DNA from: RBC074 sp964470555
GTDB lineage: Bacteria > Acidobacteriota > Blastocatellia > RBC074
Direction: 5' to 3'
NCBI GenBank assembly: GCA_964470555.1
Contig: CAYYDG010000006.1
Span: 62,001 to 126,000, forward strand
Length of the DNA: 64,000 bases
The notes under the pieces were generated by a model. That model was not told where the DNA came from and ran no database searches. It saw nothing but the letters and a program-made list of their open reading frames with translations. How positions within the stretch are numbered: the stretch's first letter is position 1; each line of letters opens with the position of its first letter. The position numbers and the translations under genes were made by a program. Of the stretch, positions 17,851 through 26,444 are shown piece by piece.

Positions 17851-19635
17851 ATGAGAGGTTCCATCAGGAAATCCCATGAAGAAAGGCTCGAAGGCATAGG
17901 TGTTTGTCCCGGCGTTGCCATCGGCAATGCGTTTTTGGTGGACGATCCGCGCGGGCGGGTTGTGCGAGTCTTTCTGCCGAAAGAGCGATTGGAATCCGAA
18001 ATTCTGCGTTTTCGCGAAGCGGCGCGCGCAGCTCAGGCGCAGGTCAAAGTGGACATCGAACGTGTGCGCACCGCGCTTGGTTCCGACCACGCCTACATTC
18101 TGGAAGCTCATTTGTTGATGCTTCAGGATCGAACGCTGGGCCGCCAGATTGAAAATTTCATTCGCGTCAATCACGCCAATGCCGAATGGGCTGTGCGCGA
18201 TGTGACACAGCATCTGCTGGAAGTGTACGGTCAGATCGAAGACGAATATCTGCGCGAACGCGGCAGCGACATCGAAGACGTCGCCCACCGCATCATCAAA
18301 ATCCTTTCCGGCAAAGAACAGCGCAGCCTGAACGAACTGGCGGACAATTCGATCATCGTCGCCGACGATCTGCTGCCTTCGGTGACGGCGGACCTGGACC
18401 CGCGAAAAGTGCTGGGCTTCGTCACAGGCATTGGCGGCTGGACTTCGCACACGGCCATCATCGCGCGCAGCGTCAACATTCCGGCGGTGGTCGGAGTGCG
18501 CGACATCACGGAGCGGGTTCGCTCCGGCGAAACGGTCATCATTGACGGTTCGGCGGGCACTGTGATTTTGAATCCGTCGCCCGAAACGCTGCTCTTTTAC
18601 ACCGAAGAGCGACAGCGCCAACGCCAGCAGGCCTTGTACGACATAGAAGAACGCGAACTGCCGCCCATCACACTGGACAATCAGGAAATTCGGTTGCGCG
18701 CGAACATCGAACTGATCGAGGAAATTGACACCTACCAGCGATTCAACGCCGCCGGCGTCGGGTTGTATCGTTCGGAGTTTCTGTATTCGCAAGCTGAGAC
18801 CGGCCAGCCCACCGAAGAAGAACAATACGAAGCCTACAAATTTCTGGCCGGGATGGTCGGCGACGAAGGCGCGGTCGTCCGCACGTTCGATTTGGGCGGA
18901 GATAAATTGCATCTGGAAGGTTTCAAGGCTGAACGCAATCCGGCCATTGGTATGCGCGCGATTCGTTTGTCGCTGAGCGTCGAACCGGTTTTCCGCACTC
19001 AGGTGCGTGCCATTTTGCGAGCCGCCGCTCACGGCGATCTGAAAATCCTGTTGCCATTCATCACCAACGTGGACGAAGTCCGCCGAGCCAAAAAAATCAT
19101 CGCTGACGTAAAACGCCAGCTTGCCAGTGAAGGCGTTGCGCACAAGGAAAACATAGAGCTTGGCGTCATGATCGAAGTCCCTGCCGCAGTCATGATGGCC
19201 GAAGCTCTGGCGCGCGAATCGGATTTTTTCAGCCTCGGAACGAACGATCTGATTCAGAGTTTGCTGGCGGTGGATCGCGGCAACGAAAACGTCAGCTCTT
19301 TGTTCGATCCGATGCACCCGGCGGTGTTGCGCGCGATCAAAATGGTTTCTGATGCCGCCGCCAAAATGCAGATTCCGGTCAACGTCTGCGGCGAAATGGC
19401 TTCCAACCCGGCGCAGGTGATTCTGCTGCTCGGTCTGGGTTTGCGCGATCTGAGCATGACGCCCGGCGCCATTCCCGCCATCCGCCGGCTGGTTCGTTCG
19501 ATCAAACTCGCCGACGCCGAAACGCTGGCCGCCTACGTCCTCTCGTTGGATACGCCCGCTGCCGTCCGCCATTACGTGCAAACCCATTTGAACGATCTGG
19601 GATCGGAATTGCTGGCCGCCGCTCACGCAGGGTGA
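17851..19635 (+). CDS. ptsI: PTS enzyme I (PEP-protein phosphotransferase)
   Basis: A 594-residue enzyme I, the usual length. It autophosphorylates from phosphoenolpyruvate at His200 (GGWTSHTAIIARS) and passes phosphate to HPr. The C-terminal barrel carries GVGLYRSEFLY, GVMIEVPAAVMMAE, FFSLGTNDLIQ and NVCGEMASNP with the catalytic cysteine. The ATG at 17851 is preferred over an upstream in-frame TTG at 17830 because GAGGG precedes it and the TTG lies in the HPr gene. Start is seven bases after the HPr stop, so ptsH and ptsI are coupled. Confidence 0.96.
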   Translation: MRGSIRKSHEERLEGIGVCPGVAIGNAFLVDDPRGRVVRVFLPKERLESEILRFREAARAAQAQVKVDIERVRTALGSDHAYILEAHLLMLQDRTLGRQIENFIRVNHANAEWAVRDVTQHLLEVYGQIEDEYLRERGSDIEDVAHRIIKILSGKEQRSLNELADNSIIVADDLLPSVTADLDPRKVLGFVTGIGGWTSHTAIIARSVNIPAVVGVRDITERVRSGETVIIDGSAGTVILNPSPETLLFYTEERQRQRQQALYDIEERELPPITLDNQEIRLRANIELIEEIDTYQRFNAAGVGLYRSEFLYSQAETGQPTEEEQYEAYKFLAGMVGDEGAVVRTFDLGGDKLHLEGFKAERNPAIGMRAIRLSLSVEPVFRTQVRAILRAAAHGDLKILLPFITNVDEVRRAKKIIADVKRQLASEGVAHKENIELGVMIEVPAAVMMAEALARESDFFSLGTNDLIQSLLAVDRGNENVSSLFDPMHPAVLRAIKMVSDAAAKMQIPVNVCGEMASNPAQVILLLGLGLRDLSMTPGAIPAIRRLVRSIKLADAETLAAYVLSLDTPAAVRHYVQTHLNDLGSELLAAAHAG

Positions 19636-19700
19636 AGCCGGTACGATGTGGATTCACATCTGGACCCAAAGGTGCGCAAAGCCTGACAGGGAAATCCGCT

Positions 19701-21341
19701 ATGCCAATGGATGGAACAGTCTTGCAAAATCGTTATCGCGTGTTGCGGAAGCTCAGCGACAAGGGCGGCATGGGCATTGTCTACCAAGCCGAAGATCAGC
19801 GACTCGGCAGCACGGTTATCGTCAAAGAGACTCGTTATCTGCAAATGAAGCTTGAAGTGCGCGACCTGATGCTGAAGGCATTTTTCCGTGAAGCACGCTT
19901 GCTGGCCAATCTTCAGCATCCCGCATTGCCTCGTGTCAGCGATTATTTTGCCGAAGGCGACGGCCATTTTCTGGTGATGGAATTCATTCGTGGCAAAGAC
20001 CTGGAAGAAATGCTGACTGAACGCGGCGCGGCCTTCCCGGTTGATGACGTGCTGCGCTGGGCTGACCGATTACTTGAGGTGTTGGAGTATCTGCACAGCC
20101 ACGACGAACCAATCATTCACCGCGACATCAAACCGGCCAATCTGAAGCTGACGCCACGCGACGAAATCATGCTGCTGGATTTCGGCCTGGCCAAAGGCGC
20201 AGCGGAGGGTTTGCAACCGGCTAGCAGCGTTTTCGGCTACACCAAACAATATGCGCCGCTGGAACAAATCAAAGGCAAAGGCACAGACGCTCGTAGCGAT
20301 CTGTTTTCGCTGGCGGCGACTCTTTATCACCTGCTGACCGGCGCAGCGGCACCGGATGCCATTGAGCGCGTGACCGAAGTGGCGACAGGAAATCCCGATC
20401 CATTGAAACCAGTCAAATTTTTAAATCGCGCTGTGCAAGAAAATCTTTCAGCCGTCATTTCCATAGCGCTGGCGCTGAAACCAGATGATCGTCCGGCCAC
20501 AGCAGCAGCGATGCGGCAAGCTCTGCGACTGGTGACGCAATCGCCTCAGCCATCGCCGATCATTGTGTCTTCGGTCATTGTTGATGAGCCGACGAAGATT
20601 GTCAGGCAGCAGCCACCACGTCCCCAGCCTGCTGCCAAATCCAAATCGCCCGAATCGTTCACTGACAATTTGAATGGCGTCAGGCTGGAAATGGTTTACG
20701 TCCCAGGCGGCAAGTTCATTATGGGTTCGGAAAAAGACGACAGCGAAAAGCCGCCGCACGAAGTGAACGTTTTGCCCTTTTACATCGGCAAATTCCCAAT
20801 CACACAGGCGCAGTGGAAAGCTGTGATGGGCGATAACCCATCTAAATTTAAAGGTGATGATCTGCCAGTGGAAAGGGTGCAGTGGGATGCTGCAAAAGAG
20901 TTTTGTCAGAAGCTTCAGCAGTTGACTAATAAAGCTTACCGTTTACCAAGCGAAGCTGAATGGGAAATTGCATGTCGGGCAGGAACGACTGGCGATTATC
21001 CAGGCACGTTGGACGAAATGGGTTGGTATTGGGAAAACTCCGATAGCAAGACCCATACGGTTGGTCAGAAAAACTCTAATGCTTATGGTTTGCATGATAT
21101 GCATGGCAACGTTTGGGAATGGTGCGAAGATGTCTGGCATGACAACTACAAAAGTGCTCCAGCTGATGGCTCAGCTTGGCTAAGCGAAGGAGATTCAGGT
21201 CTTCGGGTCGTACGAGGTGGCTCATGGTACAACTATCAAGATGCCAGTCGTTCGACCAATCGTGGCAGAAATGTACCTAGCATCCGCTTCTTCAATATCG
21301 GTTTTCGAGTGGTTGTGTCTGCGAGGACTCTGAACACTTGA
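19701..21341 (+). CDS. Serine/threonine protein kinase fused to a formylglycine-synthase-type domain
   Basis: A 546-residue fusion. Residues about 10-275 form a Hanks-type kinase: glycine loop LSDKGGMGIVYQAED, lysine in STVIVKETR, catalytic loop VIHRDIKPANLKL (His140-Arg141-Asp142) and LDFGLAKG. A proline-rich linker follows. Residues about 335-546 form an FGE-sulfatase/SUMF1-like domain (MVYVPGGKFIMGSE, YRLPSEAEWEIACRAG, NVWEWCEDVW, RVVRGGSWYNYQD, GFRVVVSAR). The ATG at 19701 fits the domain start; an earlier in-frame ATG at 19632 overlaps ptsI. From about 20810 the base composition becomes AT-richer than in the kinase part. No membrane helix is obvious. Confidence 0.93.
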   Translation: MPMDGTVLQNRYRVLRKLSDKGGMGIVYQAEDQRLGSTVIVKETRYLQMKLEVRDLMLKAFFREARLLANLQHPALPRVSDYFAEGDGHFLVMEFIRGKDLEEMLTERGAAFPVDDVLRWADRLLEVLEYLHSHDEPIIHRDIKPANLKLTPRDEIMLLDFGLAKGAAEGLQPASSVFGYTKQYAPLEQIKGKGTDARSDLFSLAATLYHLLTGAAAPDAIERVTEVATGNPDPLKPVKFLNRAVQENLSAVISIALALKPDDRPATAAAMRQALRLVTQSPQPSPIIVSSVIVDEPTKIVRQQPPRPQPAAKSKSPESFTDNLNGVRLEMVYVPGGKFIMGSEKDDSEKPPHEVNVLPFYIGKFPITQAQWKAVMGDNPSKFKGDDLPVERVQWDAAKEFCQKLQQLTNKAYRLPSEAEWEIACRAGTTGDYPGTLDEMGWYWENSDSKTHTVGQKNSNAYGLHDMHGNVWEWCEDVWHDNYKSAPADGSAWLSEGDSGLRVVRGGSWYNYQDASRSTNRGRNVPSIRFFNIGFRVVVSARTLNT

Positions 21342-21427
21342 CCCTTCTTACTCTTTGTTCTGCCTCTCTTTACTCTTTGATTTCCATCGTAGAGCGAAGC
21401 GCGCGAAGGTGTTTGTTTTTTTTCGAT

Positions 21428-21715
21428 ATGAAGATTGACCACATAGTTTGTCCGGCGTACATTCAAGAAAAGCTGGCGTCGAAGCATCAGGTCACGGTGC
21501 GAGAGGCGCGGTACGTCCTGCTCAGTCGCCCTCGTGTACGTTTCGCCCAGAAAGGGCATATTCCCGGCGACGATGTGTACGCAGCTTTTGGACAAACAAA
21601 TGGTGGGCGTTATCTGGCTGTCTTTTTCGTCTATAAGCCCGATAACCACACTGCCATCATTGTAAGCGCTCGTGATATGAGCGCGAAAGAACGGAGAGCT
21701 TATGGCCGCAAATAA
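21428..21715 (+). CDS. Putative BrnT-like toxin
   Basis: A 95-residue basic protein. WELCOME features of the BrnT-like ribonuclease toxin group are the order beta-helix with KLASKHQVTVREARYVLLSR, a middle strand pair with FGQTNGGRYLAVFFVYK, and the C-terminal AIIVSARDMSAKERRAYGRK, which closely resembles the BrnT ending. The ATG at 21428 is chosen because upstream in-frame codons encode no homologous sequence. The stop lies within the next gene (14-base overlap), as usual for toxin-antitoxin pairs. Confidence 0.75.
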   Translation: MKIDHIVCPAYIQEKLASKHQVTVREARYVLLSRPRVRFAQKGHIPGDDVYAAFGQTNGGRYLAVFFVYKPDNHTAIIVSARDMSAKERRAYGRK

Positions 21716-21989
21716 TCGCAGCAGCATTTCAGAGGCAGAATCATTGGAACAGATCGGCGAGTTCTGGGACACGCACGATTTCACCGATTACGACGATCAG
21801 TCACGCCCTGATACCGAAATAACCTTTTCCGGCGCGGTAGCGATTGAAGCCGAGTTGCTGGCCGCGCTTGATGAGCAAGCCGCGCAACGTGGGGTGACAG
21901 TTGAAACACTGGTCAATCTCTGGCTGCAACAGAAGTTGGCCGAACAGATGCTGATGCCATTGAAGGCAACGACTGAAATTGCCGCCTGA
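21702..21989 (+). CDS. Putative CopG/BrnA-like antitoxin
   Basis: A 95-residue acidic protein that overlaps the toxin gene by 14 bases. The N-terminal half includes EQIGEFWDTHDFTDYDD, a segment found in CopG-type antitoxins that follow BrnT-like toxins. The C-terminal half (IEAELLAALDEQAAQRGVTV followed by LVNLWLQQKL) reads as a ribbon-helix-helix DNA-binding region. Toxin before antitoxin is the order normally seen for brnTA. Self-repression of the operon is expected from the family. Confidence 0.75.
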   Translation: MAANNRSSISEAESLEQIGEFWDTHDFTDYDDQSRPDTEITFSGAVAIEAELLAALDEQAAQRGVTVETLVNLWLQQKLAEQMLMPLKATTEIAA

Positions 21990-22024
21990 AGAATTTAGTG
22001 AGGTATGTGAATCCAAAGAGAGTT

Positions 22025-22071
22025 AGAGCCGCGCTGCTCAATCACGTTGTGTGAAAAAGCAGCGCGGCTCT
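22025..22071. terminator. Bidirectional terminator
   Basis: Perfect 14-bp arms AGAGCCGCGCTGCT (22025-22038) and complement (22058-22071) with TTTGATTG after the right arm and CTCTAACTCTC on the other strand. It separates the antitoxin gene from the convergent ATP-grasp gene. The core AAAGCAGCGCGG also occurs in the hairpin at 29102-29141. Confidence 0.75.
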
Positions 22072-22080
22072 TTGATTGTG

Positions 22081-23232
22081 CTAGCTCTTCTTCGTTGCTT
22101 TGGTCGCTTTAGTCGCCTTGGCGGCTTTCGGAGCCGCTTTGGTTTCTTTCTCGGCGGGTTTACGAGCGGCGCGTTTGGGTTTGATCGGTTCGGTGATCTG
22201 GTCAATCACTTCCGACAGCACGTCCGAAGCTTTTTGCGCCATTTGTTCGACTCCGGCGGCCAGTTCCTGAGCCAGTTCGCCTGCGCGCGAAGCGATAGGC
22301 GAAGCCGCTTCCGGGTTCAGCCATTTGTACCAGCGATGATAATGCGCGGTCGGCTGGCCGTTTTTGGCGTAATCCACCAGCAGGTTGGCCATCTTTTCGA
22401 TGATCCAGTAATGGTACGGTTCGGTGACCGACCAGATGTCGGCGTCGGGCGCGGGGTTGGTGAAGTCAATCGCGTAGGGCACGCCGTCCTTGATGGCGAA
22501 TTCGACCGTGTTCAGGTCGTACCCCAGCGCTTCGTTGATCAGAATGGTGTCGCGCGTGATGCGATCAATCAGTTCGGGCGAATAATGCGCCAAGCTCTCC
22601 TGCGGCAGGTAACGGCGATTCTTCGGATCATAGGGCATAATCAAAACTTCTTTGCGTCCCACGCAGTAACAACGAACGTAATCCGTGAAATCAATGAATT
22701 CCTGCAAGGTCATGGCCAGTGTGCCGGTCTGGTCGTAATCGCGCCAGAGTTCTTCCAGCGAATCCACTTTGTACACATCGCGCCAGCCTCCGCCGTCGTG
22801 CGGTTTCAGAATGGCGGGCATGCCAATGTGTTCAACTATGCCTTGCCAGTCGAGCGGAAATTCCAGATTGCGCAAACTGGCGTCGGTCACGCCTTTGATA
22901 TAGTCCTTCTGCGGCAGCAGGATTGTTTTCGGCACGGCCAAGCCCAACTTGGTCGCCAGTGAAAAGCCAAAGAACTTATCGTCCGCCGACCACCAGAAGG
23001 GATTGTTGACGACGATGGTTCCGTTGAGCACGGCGTTTTTCAGGAATGAACGATAAAAGGGGATTTCGTGGGAAATGCGGTCGAAGATGACACGGTATTC
23101 GGTCGCTTCGCCCATTTTGACGCCGCCGATTTTTATGTATTCGGCGGTGACGCCCGCGTCCATACTGTTGATTTTTTCGATTAATGCCGGAGGAAAGGTG
23201 TTTTCCATACCGACCAAAATTCCAATTTTCAT
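22081..23232 (-). CDS. ATP-grasp protein with histone-H1-like basic tail
   Basis: A 383-residue protein. Residues about 100-300 form an ATP-grasp ligase core: PAILKPHDGGGWRDVYKV, TLQEFIDFTDYVRCYCVG and VEFAIKDGVPYAIDFTNPAPD, with the acidic metal ligands of the RimK/D-Ala-D-Ala-ligase superfamily. The last 40 residues are lysine- and alanine-rich (PKAAKATKATKATKK), like histone H1 or bacterial nucleoid-protein tails. The ATG at 23232 has AAGGAG nine bases upstream; the frame extends further upstream without homologous sequence. Substrate unknown; RimK-like addition of an amino acid to a protein or peptide is one possibility. Confidence 0.85.
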   Translation of the reverse strand: MKIGILVGMENTFPPALIEKINSMDAGVTAEYIKIGGVKMGEATEYRVIFDRISHEIPFYRSFLKNAVLNGTIVVNNPFWWSADDKFFGFSLATKLGLAVPKTILLPQKDYIKGVTDASLRNLEFPLDWQGIVEHIGMPAILKPHDGGGWRDVYKVDSLEELWRDYDQTGTLAMTLQEFIDFTDYVRCYCVGRKEVLIMPYDPKNRRYLPQESLAHYSPELIDRITRDTILINEALGYDLNTVEFAIKDGVPYAIDFTNPAPDADIWSVTEPYHYWIIEKMANLLVDYAKNGQPTAHYHRWYKWLNPEAASPIASRAGELAQELAAGVEQMAQKASDVLSEVIDQITEPIKPKRAARKPAEKETKAAPKAAKATKATKATKKS

Positions 23233-23502
23233 AATTGACTCCTTCTCAAAATGGTTCTCAGGTGGGCTGAATGTCGCTGATACTGCCTGCTGCGATTCGA
23301 GCCGGTTGAATAAATGAGGACAGAAAAAAATAAAATAAGACTGCTCGTTTGTCCGGCTCAACCGTTCTAATGCTGGTCTCGCTGAACAGGGTATTTCATG
23401 GGTTCAGAATTCAGGGACTGGCGATTGTCACTCACAGTAAGGTATCATCCGCCTTAATCAAATCGGGGAGTCTAGTTTTCGAGTCAAGAGGTGTCAACTC
23501 AA

Positions 23503-24336
23503 ATGGCATTTAAGAATTTTAGTGGGAAAACGCGCTGGATAATTTTGGTCGGCGCGACTCTGGTTTTTAGTGTGGGGATGTTCTTCAGCCGTGTCAGTGA
23601 TGTGAAGGCTGATAAAAATCCCAAAGCTGAAGATATTGTCGAACGAACCATTTTCGCTTATGGCAGCCGGGCAGCGATTTATGCCGTGCAACGCAACGGC
23701 ACATTGCGCGCCCTGGTCAAATACATTACGCCGGAAGGACCACGCGAAGGGAAAATCATCACCAAGTTCATTCGCAAGGAAAAACTGAAAGAAGACCTGA
23801 GAATCATCGAGCAGGATTTTCCAGGCACGCGCTATTTGCTGGGATTTGACGGCAAGGAAGTCTGGAGCATTTTGAACGACAAGGTTGAAAAGGCCAGTGA
23901 AGAGGAGATTCGAGCGTTTCGATCAGCGCACGAACACAGCTATGAATCGCTGCTTCGGTATAAGGAAAACAACTCCAAGCTGGAATACGTCGGCAATACC
24001 AAACTGCTGAATCTGGAAATGGACATCATTGACCTGGTTTCGGCGGAAGGCGTTCGCACTCGATATGAAATCAGCCGCAAATCCGGTCGCATTCTGTATC
24101 TGAATTACGAAGAAAAACCGGATGAAAATGCGGAACCGGTGAAATATCGCATCAACTTCAAAGATTTTCGGATCATCCAGAATACGCTCATTCCTTATGA
24201 AACTCTGGTTTTCCAGGACGGCAAATTGGTCGAAGAACGCAAAGTCGTCGAAGCGGTCTTCAACGTCCAATTAAAAGAAGATGCCTTCACGGCTGAAAAC
24301 GCCAACAAACCAGCCGACGCCGCGGTCAAACAATGA
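23503..24336 (+). CDS. Exported protein of unknown function, LolA-like
   Basis: A 277-residue protein with an uncleaved or cleaved N-terminal hydrophobic segment (WIILVGATLVFSVGMFF). The remainder is beta-rich with alternating charged strands (GKIITKFIRKEKLKEDLRI, GFDGKEVWSILNDKVEK, YRINFKDFRIIQNTLIPYE), the pattern of outer-membrane lipoprotein-sorting/LolA-type half barrels. An in-frame GTG at 23491 is an alternative start. It diverges from the ATP-grasp gene across a 270-bp intergenic region that must hold both promoters; I see no convincing promoter boxes there. Confidence 0.75.
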   Translation: MAFKNFSGKTRWIILVGATLVFSVGMFFSRVSDVKADKNPKAEDIVERTIFAYGSRAAIYAVQRNGTLRALVKYITPEGPREGKIITKFIRKEKLKEDLRIIEQDFPGTRYLLGFDGKEVWSILNDKVEKASEEEIRAFRSAHEHSYESLLRYKENNSKLEYVGNTKLLNLEMDIIDLVSAEGVRTRYEISRKSGRILYLNYEEKPDENAEPVKYRINFKDFRIIQNTLIPYETLVFQDGKLVEERKVVEAVFNVQLKEDAFTAENANKPADAAVKQ

Positions 24337-24348
24337 ACTTCCTTACCC

Positions 24349-24382
24349 GGTTGCAGCGTCTGAAAACATGGTCGCTGCAACC
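24349..24382 (+). terminator. Hairpin, possible terminator
   Basis: Arms GGTTGCAGCG and CGCTGCAACC separated by 14 bases, 13 bases after the stop of the exported protein gene. Only TTAAAG follows, so termination would be weak. Confidence 0.4.
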
Positions 24383-24552
24383 TTAAAGAGCGCCGCGAAC
24401 ATCTACCAATCGTCTCGTTTCCCTGTAGCAAAATTCGTTTTTTTGACAGCTTTCTCAGCTTGGGTGTACATTGCGCCTTTGCTGAAAGGCTCGATTTTCC
24501 TTCTTAGCTCGGCATCTTTTTTCTTGATTGGCCGAAACAGGCAACTGAACTT

Positions 24553-26406
24553 ATGGCGATTCGCGCGAAGCTGGTCATTATCTTTTTTGCATTCATTATT
24601 GTGCCGATGTTCCTGCTTTGGGCGCGTTGGCAGGACACGGCAATTGTCAGTATCAAATCGGTATTGAAGCAGGAACTGGCCCAACGCGCGCGCGAAATTT
24701 CCGACCAAATCACGGTCACGCTGGAAAAAGACAAAGCCCAAATTTTGAAGTTCACGCAAACGCCCGCATTGCTGGCTTATGCGCGCGGGGCTCAACAGAG
24801 TACACAGGTGTTGCCGGGACGCGATCTGCGAGTTGATCTGGCGACGTTTTTGCTGGCCAACCAGCCGAAATATGCAGCGCTGGTTGGCGTCAATCGGCAA
24901 GGCGCGCCGCTGTTCAAAATCGAAACCCAGCCCGACCCGAACGGATTTCCCAAACCGCTCATCACCGAACGAGACTTTTCCAGCGATGACATCGTCCGAA
25001 TGCCTTCTGGATTTACCGAAGCCGCCTCGGACGTGGTGTTTGCTTCTGACATTCAGCAGGATTCGACCGGCGCGTATCTGCAACTGATTGCGCCGTTGCG
25101 CGACGACGCCAAAACCATCACTGCTGCGTTGGTGGTCAAAATCCGCGCCGAACAATTGATGATCGAATCCGTTGGGCCGCATCCGGTGGCCAATCCCAGC
25201 CGCCCGCGAACTTCGCAATCTGAAGCGATCATTCTCAGTCCGCAAGGCACGGTGTTGTTTGCCGCAGACCCGGCGAAACAATGGCGCCCTTACACCGAAG
25301 CTTTTCGTGAGCTTCAACGCCCGATGGTTTCCCTGATAAAAGAAAACGATAAAGACACGGACGATTGGCAACCTTGGTTGGTGCGTCATCGGTTGCGTGA
25401 AGCCAATCCGCCGCTTTCGATTTTCATGGTTCAAAATTACAGCGAAGCGGTTGGGGGTGTCGAATTTTCCAGCTACGTGTTGCTGGCGTTGACAATGTTG
25501 CTGGTGATTGTGGCGATGCTGACGCTGTATTACCTGATCAGCAGCATCACCGATTCGATTCGCAAAGTCACCAGCGGCGCGCGCGCCATTGCCACCGGAA
25601 ATCTGAGCTACCAGATCAAGGTCAAAGCCAAAGACGAAACGCGTGTGTTGGCCGAATCCTTCAATCGAATGGCCAGCCGATTGCGCGAGATGATTCGCAA
25701 GGAAGGCGAACAGAAGCAGTTTGAATCTTTTGCCCGCTTGTCCGCCGTGCTAACGCATGACCTGAAGAATCAGATTTTGTCGCTGTCGTTGCTGGTCAAT
25801 AACATGGAGCGCAAATTCCACCGAGAAGGATTCCGCGAAGACGCCATGCGAACGTTGTCCGAAACGGTGAACAATCTGCAAAATCTGGTGTCCAAGCTGT
25901 CTGATCCGCGCACGCCGACCAAACGCATCCGCGAAAAATCAAATCTGACGCAACTGGTGGAGCGGGTCATTCAACGAACAGCGGCGCAGGCTCCGAACAA
26001 GTATCAGGTGTCCAGCCAGTTGACGCCGGAATTGATCGCCAATGTGGACGGCAAAGCCATTGAGCGCGTGATTGAAAATCTGGTCATCAATGCCCTGGAA
26101 GCCATGCCCGAAGGCGGTTCGTTGCGCGTCACGACCAAGATAGACAACGGCAATGCCATCATCGCCGTTGCTGACAGCGGGAAGGGAATGACCGACGATT
26201 TCATACGGGATCGGCTGTTCCATCCGTTTGCCACGACCAAAAAGAAAGGCATCGGGCTGGGGCTGTATTCCTGCCGCGACATTGTCGAACAACATGGCGG
26301 GCGAATAGATGTCAGCAGCAAGGTGGATGTCGGCACGGAATTCCGAATGGTGCTACCTGTACAAATCGAAGAGCAAAAAGCGGAAGCCAAAGCGGCGGTG
26401 GTTTGA
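24553..26406 (+). CDS. Membrane sensor histidine kinase, PrsK-like
   Basis: A 617-residue kinase. TM1 is VIIFFAFIIVPMFLLW, an extracytoplasmic sensor of about 270 residues follows, then TM2 (YVLLALTMLLVIVAMLTLYY) and a HAMP domain (SIRKVTSGARAIATGNLSYQI). The phosphoacceptor is His402 in SAVLTHDLKNQILSLSL; this HDLKN form resembles PrsK of the PEP-CTERM/exosortase regulatory pair. The ATPase domain has NLVINALEAMPEGG, VADSGKGM and LFHPFATTKKKGIGLGLYS. The response regulator begins 38 bases downstream, so the two are a two-component system. The signal is unknown. Confidence 0.93.
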   Translation: MAIRAKLVIIFFAFIIVPMFLLWARWQDTAIVSIKSVLKQELAQRAREISDQITVTLEKDKAQILKFTQTPALLAYARGAQQSTQVLPGRDLRVDLATFLLANQPKYAALVGVNRQGAPLFKIETQPDPNGFPKPLITERDFSSDDIVRMPSGFTEAASDVVFASDIQQDSTGAYLQLIAPLRDDAKTITAALVVKIRAEQLMIESVGPHPVANPSRPRTSQSEAIILSPQGTVLFAADPAKQWRPYTEAFRELQRPMVSLIKENDKDTDDWQPWLVRHRLREANPPLSIFMVQNYSEAVGGVEFSSYVLLALTMLLVIVAMLTLYYLISSITDSIRKVTSGARAIATGNLSYQIKVKAKDETRVLAESFNRMASRLREMIRKEGEQKQFESFARLSAVLTHDLKNQILSLSLLVNNMERKFHREGFREDAMRTLSETVNNLQNLVSKLSDPRTPTKRIREKSNLTQLVERVIQRTAAQAPNKYQVSSQLTPELIANVDGKAIERVIENLVINALEAMPEGGSLRVTTKIDNGNAIIAVADSGKGMTDDFIRDRLFHPFATTKKKGIGLGLYSCRDIVEQHGGRIDVSSKVDVGTEFRMVLPVQIEEQKAEAKAAVV

Positions 26407-26444
26407 CGTAATAATCCGATTGATGAAGTTGAAGCGCTAAACTT

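Noticed and set aside
17764..19626. 620-residue minus-strand open frame
   Set aside because: Fully opposite ptsI, which has all catalytic motifs.
20810..21341. Diversity-generating retroelement
   Set aside because: The FGE-type end resembles a DGR target, but no reverse transcriptase or template repeat is present in the window.
24281..24667. 128-residue plus-strand open frame between the exported protein and the kinase
   Set aside because: Overlaps both genes, has no ribosome site and no recognisable domain.
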